DNA from: Owenia fusiformis
Taxonomy: Eukaryota > Annelida > Polychaeta > Sabellida > Oweniidae
Length of the DNA stretch: 64,000 nucleotides
Assembly: GCA_903813345.2 (NCBI GenBank)
Contig: CAIIXF020000006.1
Location: 64,001-128,000, forward strand
Reading direction: 5' to 3'
The notes below the pieces were generated by a model. That model was given only the letters and a program-made list of their open reading frames with translations. It had not been told where the DNA came from and made no database searches. This document shows, piece by piece, positions 46,707-58,945 of this stretch; positions within the stretch are counted from its first letter, which is position 1, and every line of letters starts with the position of its first letter. The position numbers and the translations under genes are program-made.

Positions 46707-47422
46707 GTGAACAATATCGTACCTAAAACACAGCATTGTGGTCTTGTTGACCAAGAAAGCAAGATGGCCGCAGAAAAGTTAATCAGCTCTAGAACTTATC
46801 ACTGTGTAACATATGTAAAAATTTGAACGGTTTGGCTGGAAACCTGTAGACAAGTCTTGAAAGTGAAGATTTTAGGACGGAAAATCCAAAATGGCCACCT
46901 TAAAATTTACCCAGAATGCCTCAAAACCAATCAGTTCTTGACGTTGATATGTAGAAACATCCCTGAAAATTTCAGATGAATCCCTCAAATGGTTTGGCTG
47001 GAAACCTGTAGACAAGTCTTGAAAGTGAAGATTTTAGGACGGAAAATCCGAAATGGCCACCTTAAGATTTACCCAGAATGCCCAAAAACTAATCAGTTCT
47101 TGACGTTGATATGTAGAAACATCCCTGGAAATTTCAGATGAATCCCTCAAATGGTTTGGCTGGAAACCTGTAGACAAGTCTTGAAAGTGAAGATTTTAGG
47201 ACGGAAAATCCAAAATGGCCATCTTAAGATTTACATAAAATGCCCAAAAACTAATCAGTTCTTGACGTTGATATGTAGAAACATCCCTGAAAATTTCAGA
47301 TGAATCCCTCAAATGGTTTGGCTGGAAACCTGTAGACAAGCTGAAAAGTGAGACGCCGCCCGCCCGCCGCCCGTCAAGCTGACTACAATATCGTACCTTT
47401 TGTTAGGTACGATAAAAATATC
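46707..47422. mobile_element. Element with 12-bp TIRs and a 162-bp tandem array
   Basis: TATCGTACCTAA near the left and TTAGGTACGATA at the right bound the region. Inside, TTTGGCTGGAAACCTGTAGA recurs at 46831, 46993, 47155 and 47317, an exact 162-bp period. Units are over 95 percent alike by eye. A GCCGCCCGCCCGCCGCCCG tract sits near the right end. Confidence 0.7.
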
Positions 47423-48965
47423 GTTAGGGTAAAGGACGTTTTCACCTTTCCAGTAAATACCAATATTCGACCGTATATGTTAAAATTATTTCAGTGACAT
47501 CGAAACCATCGATTTGCGTTCGAATGCGGGGTCAATGTAATTTCTTATATCATTTTCAAAATAACTCCATGGACGTTTATTTCGAGGGAAAGTTGACCTT
47601 GGCAAAAGGTGTCATTAAGTGAAACTCCTGGATATTATCTATAACAAATCTCTATACTTTATACTTGGACCTTTTAATGCCTTGAAATAGAAATATCTTG
47701 ATTCACTAAAGTTAGAGCCTATCGAAAAAAACTACAATATACTGTACTTTGACATAATAGTGGACACCTCTCCCACCACCTCGAGACAGATGCTTGGGTT
47801 ATTCCAAAAAAGTCCCTATTTGTCATTTGTAAGTTGCCTGTTGCATTTCTAGCGATGACGAAACCAACGTCAACGTCGCGTTTCGTTTTCTTGGATTTGC
47901 GATCAGAATTTGGATTAAGTTATACAATTCGAAGGTTTTAAACACCCCTCATACCATTAACAATTCCTTTGATTTAAGCACTTTTGAAAAACATAAACGA
48001 AGTTTTTATTACACAGTCGCCTTATTAGAAAAGAACATACTTACGCAATCAACAAAGAAACTCTTAGATTGACGCATTTAAAATAGATGATGAGTGATGG
48101 GTGATGAGGCCTCTGAACTTTACATAAATACCTAAAATGGCCAATCTACACTTAGTATGGCTCCGCTTTTAAAGTATCAAAAAATGTAAATTGAAAATAA
48201 CAGCAAGTTATGTTATTTCGTGGACCCGTTACTCTTCGAACAATGTTTTCATTTTTAATGATAGGCCATTCAATATGTATGGTGAAATTCTACACTCGTT
48301 GGACAGGTCAGTATGTACTTACAAATGCACTCACATTCCATAGGCGTAGCCAGGGCTACGAGGGCTGAACCTCCCGCCCACCAATAAATAAAACTATTAG
48401 ATAGAAGATAAAGAATTCTTTTTATTTGAAGCTTCTAGCTCATTTTTGAAGGAAGTTGCATCGGTTTTTGTAAAATTCAAAACAAATCTTTTTTTGGCTC
48501 GCCTATGCCACGATCACACCCCCTGCCTGAAAACCGAATTTTGGGCTATTCCCCCTCCTGACCGTCTTCGGTTCGTGCTTTGTACGACATTCTATCCAAC
48601 TCGTGTTGAATTCCGCCATATCGAATGGCCTATCATTGTTTATTCCTAAATAAATAATGGAGAATACATACCTCATATTGTGCGGTAGGCGCCTTAATTG
48701 AGACATGTCTTGAAAGCCCATGATTATGATCATAATATTTCCATAATATCCTTCTAATTTTTGATTTTTCAATATATACTAATTATCATACAGTAGGCAA
48801 CACAATGACTTGTTAATAAAGCAACAACCTATATCGACACCCTTTTCCTGGCAAATCTCAATATCAATTAGGAAATATATATAACTTTCCAATTCGTAAG
48901 CACGACCTCCTCGTCAAAATATAATTAAGGGCTCTCTATCTTTGACATCTGATCCTAGCCTATTG
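47423..48965. other. Noncoding
   Basis: No exon recognised. GGCGTAGCCAGG near 48342 and GGCTCGCCTATGCC near 48496 may mark a short element's ends. The 48446-48772 frames on both strands have no domain. Confidence 0.4.
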
Positions 48966-48969
48966 TTTC

Positions 48970-50045
48970 ATAACTAGAAAAACAGCAACTCCAAGGAGTA
49001 GCAAATCCGACCGAACGAAACAGATTTTGATTATTAGTGGCCATCTTGAAAATTCCTTCTTGAACAGAGCTTGTTGGTCCCTACGCATCAACATGTAAAT
49101 TGTAAAAACCATATCCGTCAATTGGCATTTGAGTTATCAAAGCTTAGATTTTTTCTATGAAAATGGCAGCCATTTTGAAATTCAGCCGCAATTTTGAAAA
49201 TCTTTCTAGAACAGAGCTTCACTGTGTCCCTAGACATCAGCATATAAAATTTCAACCAAATCTGTTCACTGGTATTGGAGTTATCAAAGATTATGTTTTT
49301 TACGAAAAACTGCCGCTATTTTGGTACTTTGTCTCTGGGCATCATCATATAAAGTTTGATCCAAATCCGTTGACTGGTATTTGAGTTATCAAAGATTACA
49401 TCTTTTATGAAAATGGCCACCATTTTGATATAAGCAGCCATTTTAAAAATCCCTTCTTCGTAGCTCCTTTGTCCCTAGGCATTAGCATATAAAATTCGAA
49501 CCAATTCCTTCAACTAGTATTTTACTACGTTTTTTATGAAAAATGGCGGCCATTTTTAAATTCAGACACCATCTTGAAAATTCTCTCTTGGACAAATCTA
49601 CTTTGTCCATTGGCATCATCATCTAAATTTTGAACCAAATCCGTTCACTGGTATTCGAGTTATCAAAGATTACTTTTTTACGAAAAATGGCCGCCATTTG
49701 GATATTTAGCAGCCATTTTGAAAATATCTTCTTCAGCATAGCTCCTGCGTCCCTAGGCATCAGCATATATAATTTGAACCAAATCCATCAACTAATTTAT
49801 GAGATATCAACGATTACATTTTTTTACGAAAAATGGCGGCCATATGAATTGAGCGGCCATGTTAAAAAGTCCTTCTCGAGCAGAGGTCCTACACCCATAA
49901 GGCATGAGCCTATATATTTTAATTAAATCTGTGAACCGGTTTTTGAGTTATCGTCCGGACACACTAACGGACAGATGGACGGACGAACGGACGGACGGCT
50001 TTCCTATATTCCCCTCGAACTTCGTTCGGTGGGATTATCAGTATT
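48970..50045. repeat. Degenerate tandem array, GGCGGCCATTTTGAA family, copy 1
   Basis: About seven diverged units, each with AAAATGGCGGCCATTTTGAA, a CATCTTGAAAATTC-like segment, GTCCCTAGGCATCA and AACCAAATCCGTTCACTGGT. It ends in repeats of GGACGGAC and then CTCGAACTTCGTTCGGTGGG. The same end structure closes the array at 57.5-58.9 kb. Confidence 0.75.
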
Positions 50046-50599
50046 AAACCCCACTCAGGTGGCAACACAATAGAATAAGCTGTAGCTTATTTTAAAGAAT
50101 GTACAGTTGTAACAAAAGAACAGTACATTCATTGTACTGAGCAAACTGTCAAAAATCAGAGTGGCACATTTGTGGCACAGTTGGGCCATTTACCTTTCAT
50201 AAGAGTCAGTGAGGTACTAGGTCTTAGGAGAACTAATATCCTCGGTCCTTCGGCCATTGACTATTGTTTCACCTTATACCCAGTGCTCGTGGGTTGTCCA
50301 TTAAATAAGGTCTTGCAACTATGTGTAACATTCTAACCTTTGAAAGCCTATTGTGCTGACTCTGTAGAATTTCCGCAATTAATTTTTTCTGTTATGAAAC
50401 TCATAAGACATTTGATGAGTAATTACAGGTACATTGCACCACAGTTATGAAATATGTTGCTAACAACGTACTACTTAAGTACTGTCATACTTCTATCTAA
50501 TTTAATTATATAACACTTGATAATAAATAAAATACTATAACACGGTCAATGGTGCCGATATAGCTTAAAATATGCATGTTTCTAAAAACGGGATAGTAA

Positions 50600-51185
50600 T
50601 GATTGATTTGCTGGAATTGCGTTTTAGAAAGGCGCCTAAGGTTTTAACCCGGTTTGAAAAATAGGTGTAATCACGATTGCGGTTTTACAAAAGCGCTTTT
50701 TAAAAACTCCTAGAACCCTAGTCACTAAAAAACGTAGTGTATATGCCGATCGGTTTTTGTAAAACGCCTTAGCCGGGTTTTTACCAATTGCCCTAAACGA
50801 AATAAGACGTATTTCGAATGTTACACATTTGGGCCACCGCAAAAATAAGGAAATAATGGATGGGACCAAAATTATTCAATAGGTCATCAAATTACATCGT
50901 AAAAATTGAAAGTAAGTTCAAATCATTGGCAAAAGTCTCGGTTGCGTTTTCTCCTAGATGCTAAAATAACACATTTATTGTAGATGTACACATCTGCTGG
51001 ATATTCTCAATATCTACATCGTTAAAAGTGCCCGAAAAGCGTTTTAGAAATGACAGGTGTAATTCCAAAATAAGATTCCTAAGGCGCTTTAGAAATGTTG
51101 GTGTAATCAGGATGGCGGTTTTGTTAAGCGCTTTCCACTAAAACGCTTTTAGCGTTTTTTCTGGTGTGATTCCATCAATTTAAAG
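50600..51185. repeat. Internally repeated TIR-like region
   Basis: GGTGTAATCACGATTGCGGT near 50661 recurs as GGTGTAATCAGGATGGCGGT near 51101. GTTTTAGAAAGGCGC-like motifs occur at both ends. Probably a nonautonomous element; boundaries unclear. Confidence 0.4.
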
Positions 51186-51404
51186 TGATATCATGGGCGT
51201 AGCAAGGCATGAGGCGAGCGAGGCAACTACATCAGCAATATTTTACAAGACGTATATTTGAGATAGAGAACTTTGGAACTGACTATAGTCCAAAGGGAGT
51301 AACATAGATTCCCATGTCGCGGTTTATTTTAGTGCCTGGTTTCGTCCATGGACTTACAGTGGTTTCCCCAAGGTTAAAAATATTAAGCAAATATGTCATT
51401 CTAT

Positions 51405-51512
51405 GGAGGGCAATACCTGTTCATCTTTCAATGATTTTTGCAGTATGTATTGCCCGCAGCCCGTAGGGATAGGGAAATACATGCTGGAAAAATCATTGAA
51501 AGTGCAACAGGT
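51405..51512. repeat. Palindrome, hairpin family
   Basis: ACCTGTTCATCTTTCAATGATTTTT at the left (shown in part as TTTCAATGATTTTT) is inverted as AAAAATCATTGAAA at the right, around a CCGCAGCCCGTAGGG centre. Sequence near 45382-45465 is similar but diverged. Confidence 0.65.
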
Positions 51513-51754
51513 AGGCTATTAACCGAACATATGAAATATTTGTTTTATTATATCATTGCTAGACATTCTCAACGATCATTTTGCATTTCGAATGATGTAG
51601 AATATTTATTAAAAGCTTTTAACATTTATAAATCATCAATAAATGTATCATAAATTACCATAAGTTAACTTAATGATAACTAGAACTTGTAAATCGAAAG
51701 AGTTCAATTTCAGACTACAGATGACAGATTTTAGTTTATAGATAGATAAATAAA

Positions 51755-51855
51755 TAAATATATTTAGTTAGTTAGTTGGTTGGTTGGTCTGTTGGTTGGA
51801 TCGATGGGATGGGATAGATTGATGGGATGGGATGGGATGGGTTGGGATGGGATTT
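51755..51855. repeat. G-rich 5-bp minisatellite
   Basis: Runs of GTTAGTTGGTTGG pass into GGGATGGGATGGGATGGG. The last has four G-tracts with short loops and could form a G-quadruplex. Confidence 0.8.
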
Positions 51856-52312
51856 GACTTCACTTTCTATAATGATACCATCAAATCGATTTTTTTTCGA
51901 AATTTTCAGAAAGCCATAACTTCTGAACCGGAAGTCGGACCAAAATTTGGCTTGCAGATTCAGATTTCTGGGAAAATTTCATAACTCATATGTTATATTT
52001 GGAGAATTTTTTTGTGACCTACTTTTGGGACGCCATATCTCAAAAACGGTAAAACGAATCAAAAAACGATTTGCCTATCGGAATTAGCTTTTTTCCAAGG
52101 AACATAAAGAAAACAACCCGGAGCCAAGATATTGAAGGACGACTGAGAAAAGTGATAAAATAGTGAAAACACAAGATTTGACTTTGTCCGTGACCTTTGA
52201 CCTAGATAAAAATTTGACCCCATTTCTAACCAACTAGATACTATACTTAAATTGACCATATAATAGTCTTGAAAAGATATCTACTTATAGTTGTTGAGAA
52301 AACGTGATCGGT

Positions 52313-53332
52313 ATCACGCCCGGTGATCGTGAATATGGGACGGAGGGGGGAGCAGGCAATTTCTGATAGGAAATTCAACAAATCTGGAAGATTTGTTTTT
52401 TCAAGAAAAAGTTTACTATTGAATTGCTAAATGGATAGGCGCACGGTATGGTAGAATATGTTAGGTTTTCTGGGATTTTTTCTGAAACGATACGCATCTA
52501 AGGTATGAGATCTATTAAAAAAGGCGCAAGGCCATCAACAGGCACAAATCAACGTTTTTGCTATAAATCAAGCAACAATGGTCTGGACGACCTGTAATAA
52601 ATACTTGTAAGTGATGTTATCATAACTAAATTAATGCCATTGCTGAATTTATAAAATAAGTTTCCATATGTGAAATAAAAAATAATCGAAAATAATGAAT
52701 TTGGGACGGAGGGGGGAGGGGACGGAGGGGGAGAGCAATATGTATATAAGACATGATTAGAGATGTTTCGCGACTTTAAGTCCTTTTACTCCAAATGTCC
52801 CCATTTTTTAGTCTCCAAGGGTATATCATCCAGTTTCTAACTAAGTTAATGAGTTCATTTTTCAAATACAAGAATTCGTGTGAAGTTGTTTCACTTCATA
52901 GAATTATTACTCCCCCCCCCCTCCGTCCCCTCCCCCCTCCGTCCCATTTTAATTATTTTCGATTATTTTTTATTTTACGTATGGAAACTTATTTTATAAA
53001 TTCAGCAATGACATTAACTTAGTTATGATAACATCACTTACAAGTATTTATTACAGGTCGTGTAGTCCATTGTTGCTTGATTTATAGCAAAAACTTTGAC
53101 TTTTGCACGTTGGTTGCGTTGCGCCTTTTTTAATAGATCTTATATCTTAAAAGAGTATCGGTTGAAAAATAATCCTAGAATACCTAACATATTTTATCAT
53201 ACCGTGCGCTTATTCAATTTGCAATTCAATCGTAAACTCTGTCTTGAAAAAATAATTTTACCGGATTTGTTGAATTTTCTAGCGGAAATTGCCTGCTCCC
53301 CCTCCGTCCCATTTTCACGATCAACGGGCGTG
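52313..53332. mobile_element. 1-kb foldback with purine/pyrimidine tracts
   Basis: The outer ends (TCACGCCCGGTGATCGTGAA and its inverse near 53310-53332) and the inner arms are complementary over roughly 430 bp. Each arm is bounded by GGGACGGAGGGGGGA-type purine tracts (CTCCGTCCC on the other arm). AAAAAGGCGCAA and its inverse lie mid-arm. A single arm is inserted at 5308-5735. No coding capacity. Confidence 0.8.
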
Positions 53333-53869
53333 GGTATAATAAAAATAAGAATAAGAAAATAGGTAAAAACAATAGACTCTAGATTTCATCTGGTGTCTAA
53401 TAATACGCCGGGCAATACGTCTTTTATAATGCAAAAATTGATAAGGGAGTTGTGAAATACACTGTGGTATTTTTGATCACACGGTACTGGATCAGCCAAT
53501 CGAATCACACGAGTTCTAGCAATGATATAATTATTACTGATATTCGATGGTTTGATGAACATTTTCCAAAAACTAGATATTTCTCCAATGGTTGCTTAAA
53601 TATTATTTTGATTTTGACACGATATCCTATGAACATCACAGTAACTAAAAGGAAACAATAGTTTGATGACATTTCAAATCATGAAACAAAACATGGGATG
53701 CTTTTTTAGGATTTGACAAAGCTTTGATTGACAACAAGATGATATAAAAAAAATTGACGAGATGTAGGTTGGAGGGTAAGACTATTTTAAACTCCAGAAA
53801 ATCACCAGCACTTGGTAATGTATATAAACACTCTGAAATTGAAACGTTTCGGGCCAATGGTTGATGTGT

Positions 53870-54198
53870 CCGTGTGAACATACAGCGACGTCGAAAGGGG
53901 GGGGGGGTGGAGAAGGGGGGTAGAGATAATATCCTTTAGCTATATATTGGAGAGGCAATATTGTCTCGCCTGTCTGATGCTTAACTGTGCCCTTGACATA
54001 AAAAATCTCTGTCAAACTATCCTGTCGTGTGAATGTCAGTAAGCTGACATACTTGAAGAACAACGGTCCCATTTGAGGGAAAGGCTATACAGAGACGGTT
54101 TTATGATCAAATACTTTTTCTAAATGATCGATGGATTGTTTATATAGAAATTTTGATTTGCAAAGAAAACTTATAAAAAGTCATCAAGTCAAACTTAC
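53870..54198. repeat. Conserved intronic part of duplicated block, GPCR 2 side
   Basis: Aligns with 33660-33912 through TATTGGAGAGGC and CTGTCTGATGCTTAACTGTG. An 11-G run lies near 53897-53907. Confidence 0.5.
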
Positions 54199-54407
54199 CA
54201 AACTATAGTGTTGCGGTTAAGGTATAATCTTGGATCCTGTCCAAATAATTATTCCTCTACAATTCTTGTGAAGTCGAGTGTAGCCGCACATGCAGTCCGT
54301 GGTGTTTGTAATAGATGCTCAAGTGTTCCCTGATCAGTCAAACTAATAACTGTGACTGTGGCGAAAGCACTTTCTTTATAAATGTGGTGCATCGCCTACA
54401 CTCACAC
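54199..54407 (-). promoter_or_regulatory. Candidate 5'-UTR exon and promoter of GPCR 2
   Basis: A minus-strand donor TTTG|GTAAGT at 54199 and the preceding sequence match 33913-34135. It lies 9.3 kb upstream of the GPCR 2 UTR acceptor; the longer distance than for GPCR 1 is filled with repeats. Inference from duplicated position only. Confidence 0.4.
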
Positions 54408-54475
54408 CGGAATACCATGACAACGGTAAAGTCAGATACTGTTGTCACAAATGACGGGCGTAACCGTCGCTTCAA
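54408..54475. mobile_element. Solo arm of the 68-bp TIR MITE
   Basis: CCGGAATACCATGACAACGG through AACCGTCGCTTCAA matches one arm of the element at 25037-25553 with scattered differences. No partner arm nearby. It abuts the candidate GPCR 2 promoter block. Confidence 0.65.
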
Positions 54476-54808
54476 ACCTTTGATGAGTTTAAAGATTACC
54501 TTTGCTTTAAAAATTGGATGGAATCATGGTTTATCTTTATTTTTGATTTTTGAGTTGAGTGTAATTAAAAAGCAATAATGGCTATGTATAAAGACTTTGA
54601 CCAAACAAAAATCCAAAAGCTAAATGCTTAGAACAGGGAGACATTTCTATTTTTTATTTTTTTATTTCGATGGTAGAACATATTAAACTATACTATGAGT
54701 GGCTAGAAATTTGACACTTTGATTGTTATACCATTACGAATATTTTGGTAACGTGGTTTGCCTTGCATACTATTCCGATATTTACATGGTAAGAACCCTT
54801 AATGTCTA

Positions 54809-55005
54809 GTGGTATCGATATGGAGAACTTTTTGAACACACGTTTCCGTTAAACCAGTCATAAAAAATCTAAAAGTTTATTACATCGTCAATTTAATTGT
54901 CTTTTGAATGGTAACAATATAATTTGAAAAATATATATATACTTCCATCTATATTGTTTGAGAAAACACATCAAACACTTGTTTTGTTCTTGGTATCATC
55001 GGCTA
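54809..55005. repeat. Single arm of the intronic foldback family
   Basis: GGTATCGATATGGAGAAC and ATTGTTTGAGAAAACAC follow the order of 2070-2265 in the C1q gene intron. No opposite arm found. Confidence 0.55.
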
Positions 55006-55379
55006 CAATGGTAGTTTTCTTTGCCTTTGTATCGCTAGGGCTTTTTTCTCATCTTCCTCAGTCATTTCATTTTCAAAAACGAATTCAGGTAGATCAAGGT
55101 CAAATATTTCCGATTTTTATTGAAGTGAATATTACAACACTCTCCGTTCCATTCATCAGTTGAATCTTATATAAATCATTCACTTCATCCATTATAAATC
55201 TGAAACTGGAGTAGTTTAGAAATAAAGGTGTAACGTTCTGAAAAGCTAGAAAGTGAAAATGGATATTGAAGAGTCTAGGCAAAATCTTTTCATTTTCTTT
55301 TTTGGTACCCAACTAAATTCTGTTCCATTTCTAATGATCTCTACATTAACATAATATATTTGATATTGATCAGTTTACC

Positions 55380-55640
55380 ACCAATGAAGGTGAGCAATAC
55401 CTCTTGAGTATATACCGTAAGACAGACCCAGAAACCCTTCCTTGAATGAGCCGTGTTCTTTTATGTTCACTCATACATATACAGGCATATACAAGTACAG
55501 TCCACAGCCTTTTAACTAGGCGTGGACCACTCAGTCAAACACCCTGAAGTACTTTACACAACAAGAAAAGTGCCTGAGCAGGGGACCGAATCGGGGACCT
55601 AGGCGTAATTGGTACACGCTCTACCGGTGGGCTTTTTCAA
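55380..55640 (-). repeat. tRNA-derived SINE
   Basis: Read on the minus strand, the head is AGCCCACCGGTAGAGCGTGT (A-box-like), then CCCCGATTCGGTCCCC (B-box-like). It is followed by the body shared with 21590-21850 (TGTTTGACTGAGTGGTCCAC). Head-body structure and two copies in one window support a SINE. Confidence 0.7.
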
Positions 55641-55938
55641 CTATCTGTAAATACCCATCGGATCGGAATTTTGACTGTCAACCTACTACAGAGATACGTA
55701 CATGTAGTGCTCAAATCTTGAATATTCTCACTTCACAAATTCATGACAATACTATTTGTTATTCGGGTCGCATTTTGCAAGTCTATCGTTCCCAGTTCCC
55801 CCATCCAAACAAACACTTTAATTAAACGTTTCTAGACGATTTTTGTATTATATAGTTGTGTTCATTTTCAATTTATACTTACTTTTTTTATCAGTTTGTT
55901 GAAATTTTTCTCGTCCGTAGAAGGACACTAGTACTCAA

Positions 55939-56311
55939 GCCCATTTCACTGTTTTATTGCGTCAGTAGAACCCCAAAAATAAGAAATAAGGAGACCATTA
56001 ATCGCGCGATAATATATAGAAAAGTATATTCATATTGTACATGAATGACAATTGTATATTTCAGATTATTTAGTTTTTTGTGCAATTGTAATTTAAAGAA
56101 TTTCAGCCATGTTAATCTTATTGAAAATAACATGAAAAAGATGCATCCAAATATAAGAGGCCACACGCTTCATTAGCTAAACTAGAAGCAATCCAAGATA
56201 AACAAATGTCATTTATGTACAATAGGAATATATTTTCCCATATATTATTGCACAATGATTTTTTGATTTCTTATTTTTTGGGTTTTACTGACGCAATCAA
56301 ACAATGAAATG
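55939..56311. mobile_element. Foldback element
   Basis: CACTGTTTTATTGCGTCAGT at the left is inverted as ACTGACGCAATCAAACAATG at the right. Inner arms share CCCCAAAAATAAGAAAT and its inverse. One more arm lies at 27075-27150. Confidence 0.65.
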
Positions 56312-57515
56312 TAATCTAACTCTACTCACAATTGACCTCTGTGATATGCCCGGACTCGGGTTTAAGTTTATGCAAGAACGCAGAAGAAAGTGAGATGGTA
56401 GAGTCTGCTGGAGTTACATATAATTTAATTAATAAGCTTACTCAACGGGTTAATCGGCTTTAGAAAAGTTGTGATGTCTTACTTAATGACTACGAATTAA
56501 TTAGTTATGATGCCCGTTTATGACACCGTGAGACATAATTGGTATCACAATGTTCTTGGAAATCCTTCCCACTCAAACCCTGAAAGTGCCTCACGTATCA
56601 TCTAATGGGTTTATCTGGAAATGTGCTGATAATTTTGTCAAGAAAAATTCTAAATGGTCATTTCATTTTAAAATCCTCACATTGCTAAAATCATCAGATT
56701 CTGAGATTTTTATTTTGCCCACCTTTACTCACGTGGTCGTATGTTGTAGACGGTTGTAGAATAGCATAAACTGTCCTGAGTTTGACATTTTAATACGAAA
56801 AAAGGTTCTCTGAAAATAGTTGTGCCAGTAAGTACATGTATCTAAAATACTTGTAGACTACAGTACATGCATTATAACATTACGCATCGTGCATTATAAA
56901 ACCATGGGCTAAGAAAGCCCATGATAAAACATATGAGATATTGGCCATTGGGTGAATGACAGTACAAAACAACACAAGAGCTTTATAAAACTTAAACACA
57001 GACATTTATTTCATGCCCTCATATTCATATTTTAGAGTATTCAGACCAGATCACTTAATGTTTATTATACTGAAGAATCAACCCGTTTGTTGGATTAAGA
57101 TGTGGTACGTATTAGTTCTGCCATTGTTCTCAATATATACATGTACAACTGGCATATGTATATACTTTTCTAGTATACACACTGTATAATTTAAACATAA
57201 CTGGTAAAAATAAATAGGCCTAGGCCTATGGAAGCACCATTTTAGATTTTAAAATTGCAACGCTATAACTGTAACTCTAGTCAATTGTCCTGCTATTTAT
57301 ACATGTATATGTTTTATATATACATATTCTCCTGAGAATATACAAAATCTGTATCAAGCAATATATTCAGTATTGTATCTGCTTTAATAATATCTGCCAA
57401 ACAAACAATATTTCAAATCAATCATCATTTGAACATAACATTATTGCCTCTTTCCATTTCTGAATAAAACGGCCACCTAGAAAATTCGATCGCCCTTAAG
57501 CATACTGAATTTGAA
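56312..57515. other. Noncoding
   Basis: No exon recognised; the 56550-56759 frame has no domain. AT-rich with some ATACATGTA motifs. Confidence 0.4.
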
Positions 57516-58945
57516 CCAGATCTGTCAACTGGTGTGTGAGTTATATTTTGAAAAATTGTGACCATTCTGAATTCAGAATTCCTAATAAGGACATCAGCAA
57601 ATTTGAACCAAATCCATTGACTGGTACCTAAATCACACAATATTACATCTACATGTATTGCGAAAAATGGCGGCCATTTTGAAATCAGTAGCCATCTTGA
57701 AAATTCTTTCCACAAAGTACTTTGTTCTGAGGGCCTCAGGAAAAAATCTGTTAACAAGTATATAAGTTATCAGATATTACATTTTTTTACAAATAATGGT
57801 GGCCATTTTGAAATCAGTGGCCATCTTGAAAATTCTTTCCACAAAGTACTTTGTTCTCAGGGCCTCAGGAAAAAATCTGTTAACAAGTATATAAGTTATC
57901 AGATATTACATTTTTTTTACAAATAATGGTGGCCATTTTGAAATCAGTGGCCATCTTAAAAATTCTTTCCACAAAGAACTTTGTTCTGAGGGCCTCAGGA
58001 AAAAATCTGTTAACAAGTATATAAGTTATCAGATATTACATTTTTTACAAATAATGGTGGCCATTTTGAAATCAGTGGCCATCTTGAAAATTCTTTCCAC
58101 AAAGTACTTTGTTCTGAGGGCCTCAGGAAAAAATCTGTTAACAAGTATATAAGTTATCAGATATTACATTTTTTTACAAATAATGGTGGCCATTTTGAAA
58201 TCAGTGGCCATCTTAAAAATTCTTTCCACAAAGAACTTTGTTCTGAGGGCCTCAGGAAAAAATCTGTTAACAAGTATATAAGTTATCAGATATTACATTT
58301 TTTTACAAATAATGGTGGCCATTTTGAAATCAGTGGCCATCTTAAAAATTCTTTCCACAAAGTACTTTGTTCTGAGGGCCTCAGGAAAAAATCTGTTAAC
58401 AAGTATATAAGTTATCAGATATTACATTTTTTTTACAAATAATGGTGGCCATTTTGAAATCAGTGGCCATCTTGAAAATTCTTTCCACAAAGTACTTTGT
58501 TCTGAGGGCCTCAGGAAAAAATCTGTTAACAAGTATATAAGTTATCAGATATTACATTTTTTTACAAATAATGGTGGCCATTTTGAAATCAGTGGCCATC
58601 TTAAAAATTTCTCTTTGAGCCAATCCCTATGTCCCAAGGGCACTAGTATATAAAATCTAAATCAAAACCGTTGATTTAATAAGATTACATTTCTTTCAAA
58701 GAATGGTGGGAAAAAATGGTGGCCATTTTGAATTACTAGTAAGTGGCCATATTGAAAATTCCTTTTCAAGTAGAGAGGTCCTCTTTTCATAAGGCACCAG
58801 CCTTTAAAATTTGGACCGAATCCATCAACCAGTATTTGAGTTACTAGTATTGCCCAGACAAACAAACATATGGATGAACAGATTGATGGACAGATGGCTT
58901 CTCTACATCCCTCTCGAACTTACGTTCCGAGGGATAACTAGTGCT
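57516..58945. repeat. Homogenised 129-bp tandem array, GGCCATTTTGAA family, copy 2
   Basis: Seven units start with AAATAATGGTGGCCATTTTG at 57791, 57921, 58049, 58178, 58307, 58437 and 58566, spacing 128-130 bp, differing at only a few positions (for example CTTGAAAA against CTTAAAAA, and T-run length). Diverged units flank it. It ends in a GGATGAACAG/GGACAGATGG tract and CTCTCGAACTTACGTTCCGA, as in copy 1. Confidence 0.9.

Noticed and set aside
57516-58945. Minus- and plus-strand open frames in the 129-bp array
   Set aside because: They follow the repeat unit and contain no domain; products of the array.
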